Of a DNA stretch of 64,000 nt, positions 1 to 8,357 are shown piece by piece. Made by a program: the position numbers and the translations under genes. The notes under the pieces were generated by a model. The model had not been told where the DNA came from. It saw only the letters and a program-made list of their open reading frames with translations, and did no database searches. Position 1 is the stretch's first letter. Each line of letters opens with the position of its first letter. The stretch comes from WTGU01 sp965242855 (GTDB taxonomy: Bacteria > Pseudomonadota > Alphaproteobacteria > UBA828): the NCBI GenBank assembly GCA_965242855.1, contig OZ251509.1, positions 744,001 through 808,000 of the forward strand, given 5' to 3'.

Positions 1-23
1 TGCCGGGCATCGAGGCGACGTGA
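1..23 (+). CDS. 3' end of an upstream gene (possible)
   Basis: One frame reads Pro-Gly-Ile-Glu-Ala-Thr-stop, and its TGA overlaps the GTG start of the next gene by four bases. This overlap is typical of translational coupling in an operon. In many Alphaproteobacteria the gene before the nlpD-like gene is pcm (protein-isoaspartate methyltransferase). Too little is visible to name it here. Confidence 0.35.
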
Positions 24-727
24 CCGGCGGGGTGCGAAGGGCCAGCGCGATCGGGCTGGCCGCGGGGGCTGGCCTCCTGACCATGGCCGCCTGCGCGCCG
101 ATCCCTCTCCTGAGCGTCGCACCCGACGACGCGGCCGAGAGCGTCGGCGCACGAGCCGCTCCGTCCCTTTCGGAAGCCCCGCTGCCGCGGTGGAAGCCGG
201 GGGCGTCCGGCGGGCGCGACTCCGAGGCGGTCGTCGCTGCCCGCTCCGCCGGCGCCGCGGACGCGGGCGAGGCGCCGGCGGCGGCGGGGCGCGTGCCGAA
301 ACCCCGGCTTCGTCCGGGCGCGCCGTCGCCCGATTCTGCACGCGCGGGCGAGCGGTTCCTGTGGCCGGTCGAAGGCCCGTTGCTCTCCCGCTTCGGGGCG
401 AAGCCCGACGGCCGGCACAACGACGGCATCAACATCGCCGTGCCCGTCGGGAGCGCGGTCCGGGCCGCCCAGGACGGCGTCGTCGCCTATGCGGGAAACG
501 AGATCGGCGGATACGGCAACCTCGTCCTGATCCGCCACCGGGGCGGGTGGATGACGGCCTACGCGCACAACGATTCGCTCCTGGTCCGCAAGGGGGACGC
601 GGTACGACGCGGCCAGGTGATCTCCCGCTCGGGCAAGTCGGGCCGCGTCTCGCGTCCGCAGGCCCATTTCGAGATCCGGCGGCACGGCGAGCCCCGGGAC
701 CCTCTGCGCCTGCTCAGCCGCGAGTAG
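20..727 (+). CDS. NlpD-like lipoprotein with degenerate M23/LytM domain
   Basis: A 235-residue envelope lipoprotein. The N-terminus has two Arg, a hydrophobic stretch and a lipobox-like LTMAAC with Cys at residue 25. Residues about 30-115 are low-complexity, rich in Ala, Pro and Arg. The C-terminal half is a LytM/M23 domain: HNDGINIA, then YAHNDS, then HFEIR near the end. The usual zinc-ligand Asp is replaced by Asn (GINIA instead of GIDIA), as in NlpD/EnvC-type proteins, which activate amidases instead of cutting peptidoglycan. No LysM domain is evident, unlike E. coli NlpD. The likely role is control of septal peptidoglycan hydrolysis in the periplasm. The GTG start overlaps a preceding TGA, which suggests an operon. 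The 3' end overlaps the end of the convergent ATPase gene by 14 bases. Confidence 0.8.
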   Translation: MTGGVRRASAIGLAAGAGLLTMAACAPIPLLSVAPDDAAESVGARAAPSLSEAPLPRWKPGASGGRDSEAVVAARSAGAADAGEAPAAAGRVPKPRLRPGAPSPDSARAGERFLWPVEGPLLSRFGAKPDGRHNDGINIAVPVGSAVRAAQDGVVAYAGNEIGGYGNLVLIRHRGGWMTAYAHNDSLLVRKGDAVRRGQVISRSGKSGRVSRPQAHFEIRRHGEPRDPLRLLSRE

Positions 728-1616
728 GCGCCCGCCCCGCGTCGCCGTCGCCGCCCGGCGCGGCCAGCCGCGCCCCCAGACGCCCGGCCAGATCCTGCAC
801 GAATTGCCAGGCGACGCGGCCCGAACGCGCGCCCCGGGTCATGCTCCACTCGATGGCGGCGGCGCGCAGCCTGTCGCGGTCCACGGCCAAGCCGAAATGG
901 GCGGCATATCCCTCGACCATCGCCAGGAACGTCGCTTGGTCACACGAATGGAAGCCGAGCCAGAGGCCGAAGCGGTCGGAGAGGGAAACCGCTTCCTCGA
1001 CCGCCTCGCCGGGATGGATCGCCGTCGCGCGCTCGTTTTCCACCATGTCGCGCGGCATCAGGTGGCGCCGGTTCGAGGTGGCGTAGAACAGCACGTTGTC
1101 GGGCCGTCCTTCGATCCCGCCTTCGAGCGCCGCCTTGAGGGATTTGTAGGTGGTGTCCTCGGCGTCGAAGGAGAGGTCGTCGCAGAAGAGGAGGCAGCGC
1201 CTGCCGGCCCTGCGCAGGCGCGCCAGCAGGAGGGGCAGCGAGACGATCTCCTCGCGGTGGATCTCGACCAGCGGCAGGCCGTCCGGCGCTTCCGCCGCGA
1301 CCAAGCCGTGCACCGCCTTGATCAGGGAGCTCTTGCCCATGCCCCGCGCGCCCCAGAGCAGGGCGTTGTTGGCGGGCAGGCCGCGGGCGAAGCGCCGCGT
1401 GTTGTCAAGAAGGACGTCGCGCACCGAGTCGATGCCCTTGAGGAGCGCCAAGTCGAGCCGGTTGATGCGCGGCACCGCTTCCAGGCGCGCGCCGTCCGCA
1501 TGCCAGATGAAGCCTTCCGCGGAATCCAGGGCCGCATCCGCCGTCGGGGCGGGCGCATGCGCCTCCAACGCTTCCGCGATGCGCCGGAGGAGGGGCGCCA
1601 GCTCCGAATCGGACAT
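714..1616 (-). CDS. DUF815 family AAA-type ATPase
   Basis: A 300-residue P-loop ATPase of the DUF815 family. Around residues 90-100 the Walker A motif reads GARGMGKSS, preceded by NNALLW. Walker B is LLFCDDLSF, followed by YATSNRRHL, which fits sensor 1. These are the diagnostic family motifs. DUF815 proteins are widespread in Proteobacteria and their biochemical role is not established; they are soluble cytoplasmic ATPases. The gene points toward the nlpD-like gene and overlaps its end. It is divergent from yajC, whose start lies about 130 bases away, so the two probably share a promoter region. The ATG is the natural family start. Confidence 0.85.
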   Translation of the reverse strand: MSDSELAPLLRRIAEALEAHAPAPTADAALDSAEGFIWHADGARLEAVPRINRLDLALLKGIDSVRDVLLDNTRRFARGLPANNALLWGARGMGKSSLIKAVHGLVAAEAPDGLPLVEIHREEIVSLPLLLARLRRAGRRCLLFCDDLSFDAEDTTYKSLKAALEGGIEGRPDNVLFYATSNRRHLMPRDMVENERATAIHPGEAVEEAVSLSDRFGLWLGFHSCDQATFLAMVEGYAAHFGLAVDRDRLRAAAIEWSMTRGARSGRVAWQFVQDLAGRLGARLAAPGGDGDAGRAPTRG

Positions 1617-1744
1617 GGGAAGACCAGCCTGTGAAGGGGTGGGCGGACCCTAGCACAGGGCCCGGCGCGGCACGCGGCATAATCGTTGCCCGTCCATCCG
1701 ATTGGGCCTATCGTGCGGGCGGTTTTTCGCCGGGGGTGCAATCC

Positions 1745-2257
1745 ATGGTTCGAACGAAGTTGGCGCGTGCGATCGGCAACGTGACGGGGCTCGGGCTCGT
1801 CCTCATCGCCCTGACGGCCTGTCCACCGATGCAGCAAGGCGGCGAGGGCGGCGAGGCGGGCGGCGGCGACATGCTCATGTCGATCCTGCCGCTCATCCTG
1901 ATCTTCGTCGTGTTCTACTTCCTGCTCATCCGCCCGCAGCAGAGGAAGCAGAAGGCGCATCGCGAGATGCTCACGAACGTGAGCCGGGGCGACGACATCG
2001 TGACCAACGGCGGCTTGGTGGGCAACGTCGTCAAGGTCGGCCGCGGTGACAGCCTGCTCGTGGAAATCGCGCCCGACGTGCGGGTCCGGGTCATGCGCAA
2101 CATGATCTCGCAGATCATGCCCCGCCACGAGGAATTCGAGGAAGAGGAAGAAGACGACGACGAGGAGGACGAGCGCTACGACGAGGAATACGAGGAGGAG
2201 CCGGACGAGGAGGACGCGGAAGAGGAGGAGCCGGAGAAGGAACGGAAGAAGCGCTGA
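1745..2257 (+). CDS. yajC: Preprotein translocase subunit YajC with lipoprotein-like N-terminus and acidic tail
   Basis: YajC associates with SecDF in the inner membrane and aids SecYEG-dependent export. The start chosen is the ATG giving MVRTKLARAIGN; the upstream reading frame has no family resemblance. Residues 1-26 look like a lipoprotein signal ending in LTAC (Cys26). The canonical YajC core follows: one membrane segment (about 44-62), RPQQRKQKAHREML, and a small cytoplasmic domain with DDIVTNGGLVGNV. The last 45 or so residues are an acidic Glu/Asp run ending in ERKKR. Both extensions are unusual, since typical YajC is about 110 residues and this one is 170. secD starts 27 bases downstream, so yajC-secD-secF is an operon. 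Confidence 0.9.
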   Translation: MVRTKLARAIGNVTGLGLVLIALTACPPMQQGGEGGEAGGGDMLMSILPLILIFVVFYFLLIRPQQRKQKAHREMLTNVSRGDDIVTNGGLVGNVVKVGRGDSLLVEIAPDVRVRVMRNMISQIMPRHEEFEEEEEDDDEEDERYDEEYEEEPDEEDAEEEEPEKERKKR

Positions 2258-2284
2258 CCAGACGGTTCCGCTTCCGCACCGCCG

Positions 2285-3862
2285 ATGCTTCGCATCCGGA
2301 TCTGGCAAGTCTGCGTCGTCGCGGCGGTCTGCGTCGCGGCCGTGGTGTTTGCCGTGCCCAACCTCTTCGGCCGCGCCGCGCTGGAGAGTTATCCGTCCTG
2401 GCTCCCCTCGAACCAGGTCAATCTCGGCCTCGACCTCCAGGGCGGCTCCCATCTCCTGCTTGAAGTTCAGGTCGCCGACATCCTGCGCGAACGGATCACG
2501 ACGATGGTCGACGACACCCGCGTCGCACTCCGCCGCGCCGGCCTCAAATACACCGGGCTCAAGGCGGCGCGGGACAGGGTGGTCTTCCAGCTGATCGACC
2601 CCGCGCAGGCCGACGCGGCGCGGGACGCGGTGGCCGATCTCGATCCCGAGGCGGAGATCGAAAGCGACGCCGCCGGTGCCTTCCAGATCGTCCTGACGGA
2701 AGAGGCGGTGGAAGGCCGCCGGGCCGCGGCGGTGAATCAGTCGATCGAGATCATCCGCCGCCGGATCGACGAGACCGGTGTTCGCGAGCCAACCATCCAG
2801 CGCCAGGGCGAGGACCGCATCCTGGTCCAGCTGCCCGGCGTGGACGATCCGGAGCGCGTCAAGCGTCTCCTGGGCAAAACGGCCAAGCTTACCTTCCACC
2901 TGCTCGACGAGAACGTGACCACCGAAGACCAGCGCAGCGGGCGGACGCCCAGGGGCTCCCTCCGTCTGCCGTCCGACGAGCGCGCCGCCGACGGCGAGGA
3001 GAGGTTCTACGTGATCCGCAAGCGGGTCATGGTGAGCGGCGATTCGCTGGTCGACGCGGCGACGACCCGCGACCAGATGGGGCAGTGGGCCGTCAGCTTT
3101 CGTTTCGATTCCAGCGGGGCGCGGAAGTTCGGCGACGTCACGACCGAGAACGTCGGCAGGCCGTTCGCCATTGTGCTGGACGGCCGGGTCATCAGCGCGC
3201 CGGTGATCCGCGAGCCGATCGTCGGCGGGACGGGGCAGATCACCGGTAATTTCACGGTCGAGGAGGCGAACGACCTGTCGCTCCTGCTGCGCGCCGGCGC
3301 CTTGCCGGCACCGATGAAGATTCTCGAGGAACGCACGGTGGGCCCCGATCTCGGGGCGGATTCCATCGCGGCCGGCAAGATCGCCTGCATCGTCGGCCTG
3401 GCCGCGGTGATCCTGTTCATGGCGCTCTATTACGGGTTCTTCGGGCTGGTCGCCGATCTCGCGCTGATCCTCAATCTGGTCATCATGCTGGGCGTCCTGT
3501 CGCTACTCCAGGCGACTCTGACCCTGCCGGGGATCGCCGGGATCGTGCTGACCATCGGCATGGCCGTCGATGCGAACGTGCTGATCTTCGAGCGCATTCG
3601 CGAGGAGGCGCGCGCCGGGCGCGCGCCGTTCTCGGCCATGGAGGCCGGCTATCGCCGCGCCTTCACGACGATCGTCGACTCGAACCTCACGACCTTGATC
3701 GCCGCGATCATCCTGTTCGTCATCGGGACGGGCCCGGTCAAGGGGTTCGCCGTGACGCTCGGCATCGGCATCGCGACGTCGATGTTCACCGCCATGTTGA
3801 TGAGCCGGCTGATCCTGGTCGCCTGGCTCCGCCGCCGGCGCCCGGCGCTGCTGCCGCTCTAG
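2285..3862 (+). CDS. secD: Protein translocase subunit SecD
   Basis: SecD, 525 residues, uses the proton motive force to pull exported proteins through SecYEG from the periplasmic side. An N-terminal membrane helix (about 8-27) is followed by the P1 periplasmic domain, which opens with LGLDLQGGSHLLLEV, the family D1 motif. The C-terminal half has the five-helix RND-like bundle with GIVLTIGMAVDANVLIFERI and TTIVDSNLTTLIAAIILF. The length is normal for an alphaproteobacterial SecD. The gene sits between yajC and secF with short spacers. Confidence 0.97.
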   Translation: MLRIRIWQVCVVAAVCVAAVVFAVPNLFGRAALESYPSWLPSNQVNLGLDLQGGSHLLLEVQVADILRERITTMVDDTRVALRRAGLKYTGLKAARDRVVFQLIDPAQADAARDAVADLDPEAEIESDAAGAFQIVLTEEAVEGRRAAAVNQSIEIIRRRIDETGVREPTIQRQGEDRILVQLPGVDDPERVKRLLGKTAKLTFHLLDENVTTEDQRSGRTPRGSLRLPSDERAADGEERFYVIRKRVMVSGDSLVDAATTRDQMGQWAVSFRFDSSGARKFGDVTTENVGRPFAIVLDGRVISAPVIREPIVGGTGQITGNFTVEEANDLSLLLRAGALPAPMKILEERTVGPDLGADSIAAGKIACIVGLAAVILFMALYYGFFGLVADLALILNLVIMLGVLSLLQATLTLPGIAGIVLTIGMAVDANVLIFERIREEARAGRAPFSAMEAGYRRAFTTIVDSNLTTLIAAIILFVIGTGPVKGFAVTLGIGIATSMFTAMLMSRLILVAWLRRRRPALLPL

Positions 3863-3871
3863 CCGCGCGTC

Positions 3872-4999
3872 ATGTGGCGGTTCCGTCTCATCCCCGATCG
3901 GACGAACATCCCGTTCCTCCGGCTGCGCCGTGCCTTCTTCGTGCTCTCGATCGTTCTCGCTGCCGCGTCGATCGCTGTGCTGTTCGCCCGCGGGCTCAAC
4001 TTCGGCATCGATTTCGCCGGCGGCATCCTGATCGAGGTCGGCACCGAGGGCGAGGCCGACATCGGGCGGATGCGGGGTGCGCTCGAAGGGCTCGGCCTGG
4101 GTGAGATCGCGCTTCAGGAATTCGGCTCGGACAACGAGGTCCTGATCCGCATCGAGCGGCAGCCGGGCGACGCGACGGCCCAGCAGGCGGCGGTCGGCGC
4201 GGTCCGCGAGGCCCTGGGCGCGAACTACGGCGAGGCCCTGAGCTACCGGCGGGTCGAGACGGTGGGGCCGAAGGTCGGCGCCGAGCTGATCCAGGCCGGC
4301 ATCATCGCGGTGGTGGTCTCGGTCTTCCTCATGCTGGTCTATATCTGGTTCCGCTTCGAGCTTCCGTTCGCCCTGGGCGCGGTGGTCGCGCTCGTTCACG
4401 ACGTGCTGCTGTCGCTCGGGATCTTCGCGGCGCTCGGCCTCGAATTCAATCTGCCGATCGTCGCCGCGATCCTCCTCATCGTCGGCTATTCGATGAACGA
4501 CACCGTGGTCGTGTACGACCGTGTGCGCGAGAACCTTCGCAAATACAAGACGATGCCGCTCCTGGCCCTGCTCGACCGGAGCGTCAACGAGACCCTGTCG
4601 CGCACCGTCATCACCTCGGCGACGACCCTGCTCGCCCTGCTCGCGCTCCTGATCTTCGGCGGCGCCGTGATCCGCGATTTCAGCTTCGCGATGATCTGGG
4701 GGGTGATCGTCGGGACCTATTCATCGGTCTTCATCGCGGGCGCGCTGCTGCTCTTCGTGCAACCGCAGCGCGGCGGCCAGAAGAGGGCGGTCGGCCAGGC
4801 GGAGCGGACCGCCGCCATCGAGGAGGCCGCCCCGCCCGCGCCGCTCGCAGCGCCGGCGGGCGCCGCGCCCCTCGACGGCGCCGGGGCCGAGACCGCGCCG
4901 GAGGCGGCCGACGAGGAACCGTCGGCGGCCGGCTCCCGCAAGCGACGTCGCGCCAGCTCGGCGCGGGCGCGACGCAAGGCGCGGCGCGGCAAGCGCTGA
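3872..4999 (+). CDS. secF: Protein translocase subunit SecF with basic C-terminal tail
   Basis: SecF partners SecD in the proton-driven export motor. It has an N-terminal helix, then NFGIDFAGGILIEV (the SecF counterpart of the SecD D1 motif), a small periplasmic domain, and the five-helix bundle with GYSMNDTVVVYDRVREN. At 375 residues it is longer than the usual 300-320. The extra C-terminal part is an Ala/Pro-rich linker followed by a strongly basic end (RKRRRASSARARRKARRGKR). That tail should be cytoplasmic and is opposite in charge to the acidic tail of the neighbouring YajC. The ATG is 9 bases after the secD stop. Confidence 0.96.
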   Translation: MWRFRLIPDRTNIPFLRLRRAFFVLSIVLAAASIAVLFARGLNFGIDFAGGILIEVGTEGEADIGRMRGALEGLGLGEIALQEFGSDNEVLIRIERQPGDATAQQAAVGAVREALGANYGEALSYRRVETVGPKVGAELIQAGIIAVVVSVFLMLVYIWFRFELPFALGAVVALVHDVLLSLGIFAALGLEFNLPIVAAILLIVGYSMNDTVVVYDRVRENLRKYKTMPLLALLDRSVNETLSRTVITSATTLLALLALLIFGGAVIRDFSFAMIWGVIVGTYSSVFIAGALLLFVQPQRGGQKRAVGQAERTAAIEEAAPPAPLAAPAGAAPLDGAGAETAPEAADEEPSAAGSRKRRRASSARARRKARRGKR

Positions 5000-5008
5000 G
5001 GGCGCGCG

Positions 5009-5392
5009 GTGGACATCACGCCGAAGGTGCCCGAGGGCCGGCAGGTCATCGAGGGCTACGGCGACGCGGGCTTCAGGATCAACGGCGAATTTCACGCGAG
5101 ACCGGTCATCGTCTGGCCCGAGGGGGTCGCGCCGTGGCCGGTGACGGGGCTGGCCGACGCCGCGGTCGAGAGTTTCGCACCGCTGTTCTCCGCCGCGCCC
5201 CGGATCGAAATCCTCCTGATCGGCGGCGGCGCCCGGTTCGCGCGCGCACCGGCTGCGCTGGCGGCGGCCCTCGCGGCGCGCGGCTTGGCCGTCGAGTGCA
5301 TGGACACCGGCGCCGCCTGCCGGACGTACAACGTCCTCATATCCGAAGACCGGCGCGTGGCCGCGGCGCTCCTTCCCGCCCGCCCGGCATGA
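5009..5392 (+). CDS. Mth938-like (DUF498) protein, NDUFAF3 homologue
   Basis: A 127-residue Mth938-like domain protein, the family that includes the human complex I assembly factor NDUFAF3. Visible family features are the Gly-rich N-terminal part (YGDAGFRINGE), PVIVWPEGVAPWPV, the core LLIGGGARF, and a late TYNVLISEDR followed by AAALLP. Its bacterial role is not proven; the eukaryotic homologue supports assembly of NADH dehydrogenase. GTG is the start, 9 bases after secF, so it is probably co-transcribed with secDF. The downstream NDUFAF6-like gene at 7485 strengthens the link to respiratory complex assembly. Confidence 0.85.
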   Translation: MDITPKVPEGRQVIEGYGDAGFRINGEFHARPVIVWPEGVAPWPVTGLADAAVESFAPLFSAAPRIEILLIGGGARFARAPAALAAALAARGLAVECMDTGAACRTYNVLISEDRRVAAALLPARPA

Positions 5393-5481
5393 CGAACGGC
5401 GCGCGCGGCGATTGCAACCGGCGTTTGGCCCGCTATGCTTGGGAGTCGCCGATTCGCCACGACCGGAGGGAGGGAGACGAC

Positions 5482-5574
5482 ATGACCAATCCGCTGACAT
5501 CCCTGACCACCACCGTGATCATGGGAGTCGCCCTCACCGTGATCATGGTCGCGATCCTCGCGGCCATCAGCTGA
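5482..5574 (+). CDS. Small membrane protein, 30 residues
   Basis: A short gene starting ATG with a strong purine-rich ribosome site (GGAGGGAGGG) a few bases upstream, ending 16 bases before the PuuD-like gene. The peptide begins MTNPLTSLTTTVIMGVAL and is almost entirely one hydrophobic helix (about residues 10-29). It resembles the tiny single-span accessory subunits often encoded beside membrane redox proteins, but I recognise no family. The translation signals and its position make it a likely real gene, probably co-expressed with the membrane protein that follows. Confidence 0.6.
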   Translation: MTNPLTSLTTTVIMGVALTVIMVAILAAIS

Positions 5575-5590
5575 CGAGAGGAGCGGCGCG

Positions 5591-6121
5591 ATGGATACCC
5601 CCTTCGTCGACTACTCCTGGTGGATGTTCTTCTTCCGCTGGACCCATGTGCTCGCCGGCGTGATGTGGATCGGTCTGCTGTGGTACTTCAATTTCGTCCA
5701 GATCCCGAACATGCCGAAGATCCCGGACGAGCAGAAGCCGGCGATCGGCAAGGTCATCGCGCCGGCGGCCCTGTTCTGGTTCCGCTGGGCGGCGCTGGTC
5801 ACGGTGGCGACCGGCATCGTGCTCGCCCTGATGAACGAGTATTTCTCCGACGCCATCACCCTCGGCATTCTCGGCGCCGCGACGGATGGGCACGTGCTCC
5901 GGAACACGGCGATCGGCATCGGCATGTGGCTCGGCATCATCATGATGCTGAACGTGTGGGGAATCATCTGGCCCAACCAGAAGAGGGCGCTCGGCATCGT
6001 CGAGGTCGATGCGGACAGGAAGGCCCGCTCCGCACGCATCGCGATGCTGGCGTCGCGCACCAACACGATGCTGTCCATCCCGATGCTCTACGCCATGGTG
6101 TCGGCCCAGAACGTGTACTGA
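5591..6121 (+). CDS. Urate hydroxylase PuuD-type membrane protein (Urate_ox_N family)
   Basis: A 176-residue integral membrane protein matching the N-terminal membrane domain of PuuD-type urate oxidases. It opens with WWMFFFRWTHVLAGVMWIGLLWYFNFVQ and has four predicted helices, a conserved His in the first and GMWLGIIMMLNVWGIIWPNQK in the third. Full-length PuuD carries a C-terminal cytochrome c; none is present here, so this is the shorter form common in Alphaproteobacteria. Whether the short form oxidises urate is not established. RBS AGAGGAGCGGCG precedes the ATG. The preceding small membrane ORF is probably in the same transcript. No other purine-degradation gene is nearby. Confidence 0.75.
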   Translation: MDTPFVDYSWWMFFFRWTHVLAGVMWIGLLWYFNFVQIPNMPKIPDEQKPAIGKVIAPAALFWFRWAALVTVATGIVLALMNEYFSDAITLGILGAATDGHVLRNTAIGIGMWLGIIMMLNVWGIIWPNQKRALGIVEVDADRKARSARIAMLASRTNTMLSIPMLYAMVSAQNVY

Positions 6122-6137
6122 CGCGGCGATTCCCCTC

Positions 6138-7397
6138 TCAGGCGGCGCGGGCGCGCAGCGCGCACCGCGCCGCCGTGACGCCCGAGCGGACGGCTCCCTC
6201 GATCGTGGCCGGCAGCCCCGTCTCCACCCAGTCTCCGGCGAGGAAGAGGTTGCGGTAGCGGGTCTCGCACCGGGGGCGGAGCGGCAGCGCGGACGGAATC
6301 TGGGCGAAGGTCGCGCGGCGCTCCTTCACGATCCGGGCGGGCGGCATGCCGCTCGCGGGGCATTCCATCGCCTGGGCCACGTCCGACCAGAGCAGCCCGG
6401 CGATCTCCGCCGGTTCCCGCTCGACGAGGCCGGTCGCCGCGCTCACCGTGACGGAAATGACGTCGCCGCGGGCGAAGATCCACTGCGCCGTCCCGCCGAC
6501 GACGCCGAGGATCGCGCCGCCCCCGGGCATGGCGGGGGGACGGTCGAGCCGGTAATGGGCGTTGACGATCGGCCGGGTTTCGAGGGGCGCCGCGAGGCCC
6601 GGCAGGAGCCGCACGCAGACATGCGGGGGCACGGCGAGGACGACGGCGTCGCCCGGTGCGAACGGCGCCTCCGCGCCGGCCATGTCGAGGCCGGTCACGG
6701 TGGTCGCGTTCCGCTCGAGGGCGCGCAGCCGGCGGTTGAAGCGGATGCCGCCGCCCTTCTCGATATGGCGGACGGCCGGCTCGATCAGCGTCGGCCCCAG
6801 GCCGTCCTGGGCCAGGAAGGCGCGGCAGGCGGCCTCACCCCGCCCGAAGGTGAGGCGCAGCACCGGCCACAGCAGGCGGGCCGCGGCCTCGTCGGCCGGG
6901 GCGTTGAGGATGGCGGCCGTCAACGGCTCCCAGAGCCGTTCCAGCAGGGGCCCGGCGCCACGCAGGCGGTCGGCCACGGTGTCGCCCTCGCGCGCGAAGG
7001 CGAGGGCGAGGCCCGCCAGATAGTGGCGCGCGCGGCTTTCCGGCACGCGGCGCGACGGCGCGGCGACCCACCACGGCACCGGGCCGGCGTTGGGGCGCAG
7101 CGTCCAGCGCTCGCCGGAGCGGAGGTCGACGAAGGGGAAGGCCGCGCGCGCCTGCCCGGCCAAGCCGCCGCGCGCACCGATCCTGTCGAGATAGGCGAAG
7201 ACCGCGGGGTTGGCGCCGAGGACGAGATGGTTGCCGTTGTCGATCATCCGCCCCAGGGCCGGGTCGTGGAACGACCGGCAGCGGCCGCCGGCGCGCGCGG
7301 CTGCCTCCCACACGACGACGCGCCGCCGCGCGGCCATCAGTTCGACGGCGCAGGCGAGTCCCGCCAGCCCGGCGCCGATCACGTGCACGGTCGTCAT
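6138..7397 (-). CDS. hpnE: Hydroxysqualene dehydroxylase HpnE
   Basis: HpnE is a FAD-dependent amine-oxidase-fold enzyme that reduces hydroxysqualene to squalene in bacterial hopanoid synthesis. The start is the ATG giving MTTVHVIGAGLAGLACAVEL, the dinucleotide-binding beta-alpha-beta motif, followed by GGRCRSF. Near the C-terminus, FLAGDWVETGLPATIEGAVR is the second FAD-contact motif. The length of 419 residues fits the family. It is divergent from the squalene/phytoene synthase-fold gene at 7485 with about 85 bases between starts. The usual partners hpnC and hpnD are not seen here, since the adjacent synthase-like gene is a different branch. Confidence 0.88.
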   Translation of the reverse strand: MTTVHVIGAGLAGLACAVELMAARRRVVVWEAAARAGGRCRSFHDPALGRMIDNGNHLVLGANPAVFAYLDRIGARGGLAGQARAAFPFVDLRSGERWTLRPNAGPVPWWVAAPSRRVPESRARHYLAGLALAFAREGDTVADRLRGAGPLLERLWEPLTAAILNAPADEAAARLLWPVLRLTFGRGEAACRAFLAQDGLGPTLIEPAVRHIEKGGGIRFNRRLRALERNATTVTGLDMAGAEAPFAPGDAVVLAVPPHVCVRLLPGLAAPLETRPIVNAHYRLDRPPAMPGGGAILGVVGGTAQWIFARGDVISVTVSAATGLVEREPAEIAGLLWSDVAQAMECPASGMPPARIVKERRATFAQIPSALPLRPRCETRYRNLFLAGDWVETGLPATIEGAVRSGVTAARCALRARAA

Positions 7398-7484
7398 GGT
7401 CTCTCGCGCGGCCCCTGCCGAAACCGTGTATATGGGAGGGGGCGCCCTTGGCAAACGCGGGTGCGGCGGAGGCGGTACGCTTCG

Positions 7485-8330
7485 ATGGAGTCGGCGCCGG
7501 CACCGATCGGCGCGCTCGTTCGCGCGCTCGATTACGACCGCTATCTCGCGGTCGTCTTCGCGCCGTCGCCCCGTCGCGAGGCGCTGTTCGCCCTGCTCGC
7601 CTTCAACCAGGAGGTCGCGCGCGTCTCCGAGGCGGTGAGCGAGCCGATGCTCGGCCGCATCCGGCTCCAGTGGTGGCGCGAGGCCCTGGACGAGATCTAC
7701 GCCGGCCGGCCCGTGCGGCGCCATGCGGCGGCCTTGCCGCTGGCGGCGGCGATTCGCGCGCACCACCTCGACCGGGCCGCCTTCGATGGACTCCTGGATG
7801 CCCGGGAGGCCGATCTCGAGCCGGGCCCTCCCGCCGATCTGGCGGCCCTGGAGCGCTATGCGGCCGCGACGGACGGCGCGTTGACGGCGCTCATGCTGGC
7901 CGCCGCCGGCGCCGCGTCGGCACCCGCCCTGGAGGCCGCGCGCCGCGTGGGTACCGCGTGGGCGCTCGTCGGCGCGCTCCGCGCCGCCGCTCATCACGCG
8001 GCGCACGGCCGCGTCATGCTGCCGGCTGATCTTCTCGCCCGCGCCGGCGTAGCGGCCGGCGACGTCCGCGCGGGCCGCGCCTTCGGCCGGTATGCGCCCG
8101 CCGCCGCGCCGATCGCCCGCCGCGCCACGGGCCTGCTTGCCGAGGCGCGGAGCGCCCGCCGCGCCGTGCCCCGCCGCGCCCGCGCCGTCCTGCTGACCGC
8201 CCGACTGGCCGACCTCTATCTCGCCCGCCTGCGCCGCGGCGCCTTCGACCCGCGCGACCGGCGGCTCGCCCTCTCCCCGCTCCGCAAGCAGGCGGCAATG
8301 CTCCCGGCCGCGCTCGCCGGCCGCTATTGA
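7485..8330 (+). CDS. Squalene/phytoene synthase-fold protein, NDUFAF6-like
   Basis: A 281-residue protein of the squalene/phytoene synthase fold. Instead of the catalytic DxxxD signatures it has the pattern of the NDUFAF6 branch: LLAFNQEVARVSEAVSEP, LGRIRLQWWREALDEIY and GRVMLPADLL. NDUFAF6 is a complex I assembly factor in mitochondria; the bacterial homologues lack proven enzymatic function. The ATG at 7485 follows a GGAGG about ten bases upstream. Together with the NDUFAF3-like gene beside secF it makes a pair of complex-I-assembly homologues, here separated by a puuD-like gene and hpnE. A role as HpnC or HpnD is less likely because the Asp-rich motifs are missing. Confidence 0.75.
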   Translation: MESAPAPIGALVRALDYDRYLAVVFAPSPRREALFALLAFNQEVARVSEAVSEPMLGRIRLQWWREALDEIYAGRPVRRHAAALPLAAAIRAHHLDRAAFDGLLDAREADLEPGPPADLAALERYAAATDGALTALMLAAAGAASAPALEAARRVGTAWALVGALRAAAHHAAHGRVMLPADLLARAGVAAGDVRAGRAFGRYAPAAAPIARRATGLLAEARSARRAVPRRARAVLLTARLADLYLARLRRGAFDPRDRRLALSPLRKQAAMLPAALAGRY

Positions 8331-8357
8331 GGGGGCCTCCCCGGCATATGTCGGGGG

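Noticed and set aside
1322..2899. A 525-codon minus-strand frame over yajC and secD
   Set aside because: It runs antisense across yajC, the start of secD and part of the DUF815 gene, and is His/Asp-rich without domain features; a shadow frame.
7485..8330. HpnC or HpnD squalene synthase beside hpnE
   Set aside because: The Asp-rich DxxxD motifs are absent and the conserved pattern fits the NDUFAF6 branch.
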